Source: Agelas oroides (Eukaryota; Porifera; Demospongiae; Agelasida; Agelasidae). Taken from it: a stretch of 64,000 nucleotides of DNA. This document shows, in pieces, positions 55,782-64,000 of this stretch. The number at the start of each line of letters is the position of its first letter. The stretch's first letter is position 1. A model generated the notes under the pieces. It searched no databases, was not told the origin of the DNA, and saw only the letters and a list, made by a program, of their open reading frames with translations. Location: the NCBI GenBank assembly GCA_949130485.1, contig OX422186.1, positions 6,329,292 to 6,393,291 on the forward strand. The letters run 5' to 3'. The position numbers and the translations under genes are program-made.

Positions 55782-58700
55782 CTAAAATGCCTCAGCAAAC
55801 TTGGGTCCTTTCTGAATGGCAATCTCTTCATAAGGTTTGGTCTGTTCAACTTGAATGGTGCCTTCCTTGGCAAGTAGTAGACAGGTGTAAAACCTTGAGG
55901 CGGCCTGCTTCCGATTGCACTTCTGTGTGAGCACAGAGAAGTTGAGGACATCTTTGCGAGCCAGCCCTCGGTGAAGCATCCGGAAGACTTGCTGAGTCCT
56001 TTTGGTCCATCGTCGCTGTTCAAATTCTTCCGAGAGCTCATTGCTCTGCTGCTCCTCGGTTGACTGCGTTCCAGACACCTCGCCAGACTCTCCTTCCAGA
56101 TCAGGCATCTCGGGGATCACTCGATTTGTAGTATCATCTTGGAGGTCTAAATTCCCATCACCAAGTTCTGGACCATCCAAGTCAAATGGTCTCATATCGT
56201 CTCCCATACCAAAATCAAGATCAGGAGGTTCTCCACCAGGCCCTCGTGAGGACACATCACCTGTGATCTCTCCTCCAGCTGCTGTTGTATCAGCAACAGT
56301 TGTGTCACCACCTACATTTCCATCTCGAGCCTTTTCAATCTCTGCCGTGGTATCCTGCTCGAGATCGATTAGTGTCTCTTCTGGAGGTTCGCCCGGAATC
56401 TCAGTGGTATAGTGTGCTGTTACCAAACGAGTAAGACTAGAGGCTACAAAGGGGAACGTGGGGCGTAGGAACAGCTGCTCACATCCCCCAACCTCCCTCC
56501 AGGAGAGAGCCTTTTTTGTGGGAGGCGGGAAGGCACACATTGGGTGGACAGTGTCAGAATAGTCTGCTAGTTGTTCTTTGATCATATCTGAAGTGAGTTC
56601 CTTTTGGTTATCGACAACCAGCTTGCGTTTTCGCTTTGTTTTTCGTTCCTTTGTTCCCGACTCCTCAATTGGCTCGAGCACAAAGCCCTCCTCTTCCACT
56701 GGGATAACCGTGGTGTCACCTCCTAATGTCTGGTCTTGATCACCTGCCGCCTCTAGGGAGGAGAAAACAGCACAGCCAGCAAAAAGGTTAATGCATATAG
56801 GCATCTGTTGGTTATCAAGTCAACACAACAAAAGCATGTCTGTCAGGTAGAAACCACAAGATACTCTCACCTGTCGGTTGTTCATTCCCGGCTGGTTTGT
56901 CAACCTCCATTGCCGTCTCTCCATCCTTTTCTGCCTCATCTACAGAATGAAATATACAAGTGATCGATTGAAAATTGTACAAAAGCTATTGTGGGGACTA
57001 ACTTCAAAAAGGTCCACAGATCGGGAAATCTTTTTACTAATTTCATCGGTGTGATGAAGTCCAATATTAGGATAAGTAGGGCCTGAACAAATGGGGAATT
57101 TCCCCATTCGAATGTTCGGTAACTATTATTCAGTAGAATCAAGATATTATGTAACATGGGTGTGCTTGTGGTTTCTGCATGAATGCACAATGCATGTTTA
57201 CTTACTTAAGCCACTCGGTTGTCTAGAGTTAAAAAGTGTCAACCGCGGACTGCCCACAGCGATGATGGACACACCAGCTACTTCGCAGACTTTTTGTCCT
57301 TCACCACTGAGGCTCGCCAGTCTACCGCTAGCATCGCAAGCATCTCTCCACCTCGCGTTCTACGCTTGGCCACGCCGAAGGCCTGAAAACTTTTCTCCGC
57401 CATCTTGCAAGATTGCACATGAGGTGTGCATTGACTAGAAATAGGTCACATGCGAACATAATTTTAACTTCAAACGTTTGGGGATTCAAATGAACGTTCG
57501 AATGTTAGTACATTCGTTCAGGCCCTAAGCATAAGTATTACATTATGGAATCCCCTGCATGCACAATGAACTAATGTGATGGGCACTAATTAGAACCAAA
57601 TACTCTTCTACACAACATTGTCAGCATTCAAGTTTACCCACCTTCTTCTTGCTTCTTCTGTGCCTCATCGACAGTAAGATCTGGTACATTTGGTAGCTCT
57701 CCAAACTCTCCCATTCCACCATCCCCAAACCCAAAGCCATCCTCCAGGAAGTCTCCTCCACCAAAGTCCCCTCGGTCAGGAAGCTGTTCCTCTAGGGTAA
57801 AGTCCGGCTGCTTGTCATGTCCTTCTTGCAGCAGGGTGCCATTGGCGAGGTCACTGACCTGCAGTGGCAGGTGTATAGATAAGCGATGGTAACTTTGTTG
57901 TTTTAACTTGAATTGAAATCTACATGAATGGTAGTACTCACCACAAAGTATACTAGTACATACATAGGCACTCTTAATTATGTGTCACTCAATTATTTAA
58001 TAGCCTTTCTTTGTATATTCAAATACAGTGTATACTTAGTGTATATAGAGTTGTCCCAAAATCTGGAACAGCATACCTGCATAGATGCTCCATCAGTTCG
58101 ATCCTTCTCATCTGCAAAAGCCACACTTTTAGAGGTCCTAGGAACTTCAATGTCCTCCATCCCACCCCCAAATTCCCCTCCTCCAAGGTCAAACTCGCCA
58201 AACTCTCCTCCAAACATGTCTCCTGCCGTAGTTGTGATGTCCTCAGCAATGGTGATCTCAGATGCTCGGCTAGGGTTGATTGTGAACTGGTCCACCACAT
58301 CAAAGGAACTGTGAGAAAGATAACAGATCATCAGTCACCACTTGTTCCAAGACTACGTGTGTATGTGAGATGGAAAGCACATAACTAAGTGTAGTAGCAC
58401 AAGATACATCTCAGCAATGAACACTGACATTCCTGCAAAGGTAACTGTCTTGTGAAAGTAGCAACGCTTGGTAATTGCGTGCACTACGAAGCAAGCGAGT
58501 TAGGAGTGGACATCCAACTCAATCGGCATCGCTTGGCAGTCTATGGACCAGGTATCTCAGCCTGGTAGTGACCGTCTTCCCTTATCAAACACCTCACTCA
58601 GCTGGTCCACTGTACCTTACTAAAGAAAGGCTTTCTTCTATGAAGGCCTTTGAACAGCTACTGCCAGTGTGTGCTTCACAACAAAATAGTGCTCTGAAAC

Positions 58701-60614
58701 ATTTTGCATGCATGTACCCTAGTTTACTAGTTAGTCACCATTTATGAAATTGAAAATTGTGAAAGCAACATAGGTGTATGTTGCACTCATGCAGTGATCA
58801 CCCTACTGTGTATCACAAAAATAATTTCCCCCTCACAAAAATGTCAGTGTAAATGGTGCAAGCAACAAATTGCCTGATGAACATTGTCAGTCAAAAATGC
58901 CTATCAATTATAGAACTTATGCAATACCTCATGTAACCAAATGTAAAATGGACAGTGGACGGAAATCCGGCTACTACGCCACCATTTTGAGTGGCAAGAA
59001 AGATTGTTGTCAATGTAGCTTAAGTACAGCAAAGCACTTTGTGACCTCACTGAGTCAATGATGCATGCAGGAAAGCTTATTCGCTTCAGTGAGTGTTAGG
59101 TCCTGTTCAGACCCTGTGCATTCAGCGTTGAAATGCAAAATGACTTCTTGCACTTGTGAGAAAGGAGCTTGCAAGCTGCTTCCTTGTACATACGCTCCAT
59201 AGACTGCTGTCTTTTTTGCCACTCAAAATGGCGGCTGGTATCCGGCTTTTTATCCACCATCTATTTCAAATTTAGTTACATGTACATGAGGTATTGATGT
59301 CAACTACATAAGGTCTATTAGTTCCTTACCCCAGGTCTGCCACTGCTGTTTCAAAGTCATGGAATATTTCAGGGAGGGTGATGGCATCTGTGTTGGCTAC
59401 CCTTCCCTCTGCAGGCAAGTCCACAATTCCAGGTCTGAGATCAGAGAGAATATACAACAGAGCTTGAAAACACAAATATTGGAATAGAGATTGAACATTC
59501 ACTGAATGTAGCTACATGTACATCCCCACGAACTAACTAAAGCTAAAGGAATTACGTGATTTATACTTTCCTAGAGGTATTTGGTAACAGTCGCAAACAG
59601 TTAAGCAACCATGCAACAGTTAGGTGTTGGTTGGTTGATGTCTTGTGCAATCTTGAGGACATGCGCCTTTAGCTATGGACTCTCAGGTGACTGTGTCCAT
59701 TTGGTGGTGTGGTTTACGACTTGGGGCATAAACAACATACCTGGTAAATCCATTATCTAACTCTACTGTGTGAAGTATGCATCGACGGCAACAACACCAT
59801 TCATAACGTGTCGAAGTTTTAAAGACCAATTACATTGGGATATCAGTACAATATATGGGACATGGATAAAATGGTATAGGGCAATTTATCATACGTCTAA
59901 CTCATGCGAATTAACAGCAGTCAATGAGGAAGCCTTGTAGCTGCATGCAGTTTATAAAAAGCCATAATTTTACTACAAGTCACATGAGAATCCGTATCAA
60001 TACTGCAAGTCACATGAAAATCCGTATCTGTACTGCAAGTCACGACGCGCTGTGTTTGAACGTGTAATGAAATTGAAGGTTCGTATGATATGATGAAATC
60101 ATTATTACCATAGTAGTACCAAGCTATATGGGCAAAAATATCAATCGTAACGATACAGACGGCAACAAACTGATGATATTTTCTGGTATAGCTTTGTACT
60201 ATGGTGATAATGATAGTCTATTACATAGTGTGAAGGGAGGTAAAGTGCTCATTAAATAGAATAGCAATTTCAAACACACTAGGGAAAACAGCTTTACTTC
60301 ATAGCAACACTAGCACTACAAACTGTCACCACAAACAATCCTTACCTGAAGGCCATCCTGATCTTGGCACATGCCTCTCCAAGGTCATGAATGAGATACT
60401 TCTGCTTCCTAGAGTAGATCCTAACAACTCCTAGTAGGAGGTGACCTGAGGTACGAAGAGCCATCTTGATCTTCGGCGAGATGATGTCATCCACCGTTTG
60501 CTCCACATCTGTTTCAAATATGTGTGCTTTGGTCAACTTCTTGTCCCAGTGTGCTGCCAACCAGACCTTGGCCAGAGGGCCCTTCTTGGCCAACACAAAT
60601 GCCCCATAAAACAT
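55782..60614 (-). CDS. RAD21: cohesin subunit RAD21 (SCC1), 6 exons, about 620 aa
   Basis: Exons in transcript order: 60614-60346, 59434-59330, 58308-58077, 57858-57642, 56939-56871, 56752-55782; phases agree. This is the kleisin of the cohesin ring, bridging the SMC1 and SMC3 heads and cut by separase at anaphase. The N-terminal domain (residues 1 to about 100) begins [20 protein letters not shown], with [16 protein letters not shown] and [17 protein letters not shown], all classic RAD21 motifs; PGIVDLP and [11 protein letters not shown] follow. The middle is acidic and Gly-rich ([15 protein letters not shown]), as in animal RAD21. The C-terminal winged helix (about 555-612) includes [20 protein letters not shown] and ends FAEAF. 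Length matches human RAD21 (631 aa). The gene is intact, convergent with the BFR1-like gene and divergent from PYCR. Confidence 0.97.
56940..57641. other. RAD21 intron 4
   Basis: A 700-base intron. GGGCCTGAACAAATGGGGAA near 57080 and TTCGTTCAGGCCC near 57515-57527 form a possible inverted pair around a GC-richer core, hinting at a MITE of about 450 bp (TSD not found). No exon-like sequence. Confidence 0.4.
58309..59329. other. RAD21 intron 2
   Basis: A 1-kb intron. An inverted pair lies at about 58920-58995 (CATGTAACCAAATG, CGCCACCATTTTGAGTGGC) and 59218-59290 (GCCACTCAAAATGGCGGC, AGTTACATGTACATGAGG), consistent with a MITE of about 380 bp. No coding sequence is supported. Confidence 0.5.
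59435..60345. other. RAD21 intron 1
   Basis: A 910-base intron with no recognised gene. Two or three copies of TACTGCAAGTCACATGARAA lie around 59970-60040. CCATAGTAGTACCAAGCTAT (60110) and its partial complement near 60190 may mark a small palindrome. Confidence 0.4.
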
Positions 60615-61524
60615 CTTGGAAGGTTGTCACGATGTGGTCAGCTGAATAGAAGAAACACATTTAAATTTGAACATGGGTTATAAGTTGAGTTCATACTTAC
60701 AGTCAAGAGCGCATAAGTTACACAGTAGATAGGTATTCGGGTGAGAACTAACACGCATCGCCCAGGGCCCTGTGGGCTTTCCCCGAGGCGGTCTGTTTAC
60801 AAGCATCAAGGTAAAGCTTTGTAAGCGTCATAAAGCTTTAAATTCCCAATCTAATCTATCCTATGACTACCTTATCAACTTGCTTCTTGAAGAGTGTAAG
60901 AGAGACGAGTTTCCTTCACAGCAAAACAATGTGAATCTTCTCTTGGGAAATCTTCGCGCTTTCCAATCAATCCGCCATTTTTGAATTTATTTACTGCGCA
61001 TGCGTAAATATCTGACAAATGGGAAGCTTTCCCGGGAAATTTTTGAACCAAACTCTTGGCTTAGTCTCGCATGACCAGAACCAACCTTTAGCTTGGCCGT
61101 TGCCATTGTATTCGAAGTGAGTGTCCTATTGCAACTGTGAACAGTGGGAAAAGGAAAAATACTAGTCTCGTGCCCAGCCCGTGCGCGCCTCCCGGGGGGA
61201 CGAGACTACAAAAATGCACACACAAAAAAAATCGTGACTCCTCAGAATTAAAAAATGGAGTTGTGTGGTTTAATATGGAAGTTTTATTTCATTGTCTTTT
61301 GCAGCTATCGAAACGCTTTCCACTAGACTCAACTGCATATAGTACTAGTCTGTCGTCGCCGACTATAATATATACCTGGCGGCCCCATTCCCAGACTACG
61401 GACTGCAATTTTGGTATGGGAACAAGACTATGAACAATGACCTGCCGAACAAAGCAGGAGGTACTATATAGGTTGAGGTGGAGCTGGAGCTGGAGCCTGG
61501 AGCTTTGGGGGGGCGCGTCGTAAA
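60615..61524. promoter_or_regulatory. divergent promoter region of RAD21 and PYCR
   Basis: The start codons of RAD21 (-) and PYCR (+) are 910 bases apart, head to head, so both promoters lie here. The sequence has GC-rich patches (CCCGAGGCGGTC near 60782, GCGCATGCG near 60995) and no obvious TATA box. A small MITE lies at 61163. I cannot place either transcription start. Confidence 0.5.
61163..61208. mobile_element. 46-bp TAGTCTCGT mini-MITE
   Basis: TAGTCTCGTGCCCAGCCC is followed after a short G/C spacer by CCCGGGGGGACGAGACTA. Flanks gaaaaatac (61154-61162) and caaaaatgc (61209-61217) match 7 of 9. It is the smallest copy in the window, lying 317 bases upstream of the PYCR start. Confidence 0.7.
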
Positions 61525-64000
61525 ATGGCTTCGCAGATGTCCGTTGGATTTGTAGGCGCTGGGCAGATGGCTACAGCTTTGGTGAGAGGATTTCTGGCCG
61601 CAGGTAGGGCCTACGTCGACCTATAATACATTAATCATAATGTATGCGTTAAATTTATCTGTGGTTGCCAGTGATGTTGGAACACCATGCAGTTGGTAAT
61701 TAGCATACTAGTACAGCAATAGTTATGTCAAAAAATTTATATTACATTTTGATGACCATAACCTAGATAACATAAAAATGTTGCTCTCTTGTACAGAGGT
61801 GTTGCCTAGGTATCAGGTTGTAATTGTAATAGTTGTACCCCTCCCTGTCATTTTACACATTGGCATAGCTCAACACCAATGTGTGAAACACCCAACAGCA
61901 ATGCGTATAAAAGTACCACCCCACAGGGAGGGATATACTCAATATACCTATGAAACTTTCAACTAGTAATCATAACTGTAATCAATTATTTTGTTGTAGT
62001 TTGTAATGGTCGTTACATCACTGACATTGGTTGCACAGGTTTGGTCAGTAGTGAGAACATCATTGCCTCAGCAACTAGTCATCAGTCAGTGGACCGAATA
62101 AAGGTACAGTGCATGTAAAAATTGGTGCATAACTAATTAGGTCTCTCATGGTACACAATTGCCTATAAATAATTCACTTACTGATTCTAATACATTTTGT
62201 TGAAATCGATTCCAGCAGCTCCTATAATTATCACTCACTCAACTCCTGAAGTAAATTCCAGTATGTGTGTTGTTCATTCAGACAAGTGTGCATAAGTTTC
62301 ATTGCACATTATACAGCTTTCACTGCATGCAGCATCTTAGTAGTAATTTAAATGTTACAAAGCTCTACTACTTATAAACATCACAATACATCAAATAGTG
62401 ATACTCCTGGAAATGTTATCTCATGTACCCTTTGTAGTGGGAAGTTAGTGCCACATTCTGGATAGCTTCATCTATTGTTGTGACTTGAACTATTTAGTTA
62501 CTTTATTTTGTTGTCCAAGAGTCATTGTGCATCATGGCTATTGTCAAAATATTTTGACTGAGCAATTCAATTTTTAGACTATACTTTGCTAGTTTTTTTG
62601 TTGTTTTCAACAATGGTCTTTATGTACATGTATAGTGCTGGCATGGCATAGTGATACTGTGGTATAGTCTATAACTGCAAAAACAAATTGGTTGTTTTAA
62701 CCGCAGAGTGGTTGCCCTGGTTGCAGAAAAGCTGAAAGAAAGAGTGGTTATGTATTGTTAATTGTATAAGGCAATCAGAGAGGAAACTTCCTAGCTACAA
62801 CCTAACCACTGAACATCTGTGAGAGAGTCGCCATATTTTTGAAGTGTAGTTGTATAGTGACTCCCTCACAGATGTTCCGAGGGTTGTCAGTTGATTTGGG
62901 CTTAGGTTTCTTATGCAATTAGCCTCTACTACTCAGCTTGTCACTCAGTGGTCAATTTGATTTTGCACTGCACAATATGCAGTAGTACAGTACCCTTGTT
63001 ATACATGGTGTCTAGCTGTAGAATTTGTGTGCCAAATATGGCTGTCCTCAGCAGCAGGGAAACCCCCAAGGTCAGGGATATAGGGTGTACTTGTTCATAT
63101 TCTGTGCCAAGTCAATTGAGAATGTTGGATCACCTACTATATCCATGAACGAGAACCACATCTCCCAATGAATATGGAAGGCGTATATATTTTACCTATG
63201 CTCTCATACCTTTCTTCAGCAATTTGGTGTCACTGGAACCACAAACAACAGTGAAGTTGTCAGTGGAAGTCAGGTTGTGTGGGTGACAGTGAAACCCCAT
63301 GCTGTGGGCAGAGTACTGAGGGAGGTGGCTCCTTTTGTCAAAAAGGACCACATTATTGTGTCTGCTGCTGCTGGAGTTACCATCAAGGCATTAGAAAAGG
63401 TGATAATATTAGAACTATTGTTTTTGTAAAACTGTCAGTTATACTGTCTAAATAAAACACTCCATTTTGTCTTCACCGAACAGGAAGAAATTCATGTGCA
63501 AACACCATGAGTATAATTTGTTTTCAGTTGCACATCCCTCCTCAGTGAGTAGACCATACCATCTGTGGTGTGGCTTATATCTTCAGCACTGGATTATAGA
63601 TTATATCCAGTGGATGCTGATACTTATAGGCTCTTATGACATTGTGCTGGTTGAGAAAAGAGGGTCTTGTACACAGTTTGCACATGCTCAGTTCCCCAGG
63701 ATGATTTTCTGTAAAATCTGTTCCATGTAGTGGCAAGTTACCTTAAGGGAACTTGACACATGCCCGAACAGTGTGTACAAGGCTCTCTTTCCTCCTCTTT
63801 CCTGCACAAGACCCTGGGAATTAATGAAGGTACTATATCATATATACTCAACAATCACCAATATGCTGTTTGATGGGGAGATCAGGGATTTCACTTGACA
63901 TACACCCACCACAAAAGTGATTATTCACAAGTTTGTTCTAGTTAGCAACATCATACAATGCTGAGTCAAAGCTGATTGTTCCTTGTCTTCCTTACTGAAC
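61525..64000 (+). CDS. PYCR: pyrroline-5-carboxylate reductase, 5' part (three exons in window)
   Basis: Exons 61525-61603, 62039-62103 and 63220-63399; the gene continues past the window end. It starts MASQMSVGFVGAGQMATALV, with the G-x-G-x-x-(A/G) nucleotide-binding loop of the P5C reductase family. Exon 2 gives NIIASATSHQSVDRIK and exon 3 gives GVTGTTNNSEVVSGSQVVWV and VKPHAV. Exon 3 ends HIIVSAAAGVTIKALEK, all typical of PYCR. The enzyme reduces pyrroline-5-carboxylate to proline with NAD(P)H. The catalytic and dimerisation C-terminal half is not in the window. I found no further exon between 63400 and 64000. Which paralogue (PYCR1/2 or PYCR3 type) cannot be told. Confidence 0.92.
61604..63219. 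other. PYCR introns 1 and 2 (with the 65-bp exon 2 at 62039-62103 between)
   Basis: Intron 1 (61604-62038) has an inverted pair around GTTGTACCCCTCCCTGT (61832) and its complement CCACAGGGAGGGATATAC (61920), a possible small MITE. Intron 2 (62104-63219) has CTCACAGATGTTCCGAGG (62866) facing CTGAACATCTGTGAGAGAGTC (62810). Neither contains an exon I can support. Confidence 0.45.

Noticed and set aside
56002..56412. 136-codon plus-strand frame
   Set aside because: Antisense shadow of the last RAD21 exon.

Overview
The window is animal nuclear DNA: intron-rich protein genes with GT-AG introns, a near-complete cohesin RAD21 gene, a pyrroline-5-carboxylate reductase gene, a NACHT-LRR (NLR) receptor gene, an Ig/Death/Kelch protein, and a dense load of small inverted-repeat transposons and minisatellites. 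Compact genes, an NLR with a CARD-like N-terminus and freely shuffled Death, Ig and Kelch domains suggest an early-branching metazoan. My best guess is a demosponge, but this is inference; no rRNA, tRNA or mitochondrial marker is present to settle it.

Layout. 0.4-10.7 kb: a 16-exon + strand gene for a secreted right-handed parallel beta-helix protein (about 669 aa). 10.7-14.1 kb: repeats, a LINE 3' end, a minisatellite and a C/G-rich MITE. 14.2-17.2 kb: a single-exon NLR gene with a predicted N-myristoylation signal and one frameshift. 17.9-24.1 kb: a decayed second copy of the beta-helix gene end and NLR LRR region, split by a 4.2-kb integrase-type transposon that carries an internal inversion and a nested inverted-repeat element. 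25.4-30.3 kb: a 9-exon gene (about 1141 aa) with the order UPA/FIIND-like - Ig - Death - long coiled coil - Ig - Kelch. 30.5-34.4 kb: a MITE and a 3-kb decamer satellite that changes orientation several times. 35.7-54.7 kb: a 12-exon gene for a BFR1-like coiled-coil protein (about 530 aa), whose introns are full of MITEs and minisatellites that often abut splice sites. 55.8-60.6 kb (- strand): RAD21 (about 620 aa). 61.5 kb to the end: the first three exons of PYCR, divergent from RAD21.

The left half looks like an innate-immunity neighbourhood: an NLR, its broken paralogue, and a Death/Ig/Kelch adaptor-like or receptor-like protein, with a secreted beta-helix gene co-duplicated with the NLR. 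The right half is housekeeping. The main new signals are the Ig-Death-coiled-coil-Ig-Kelch protein with its UPA-like front end, the myristoylated NLR, the co-duplicated beta-helix/NLR pair, and a transposon family whose TAG(C/T)CTCGT ends are flanked by 9-bp target-site duplications.
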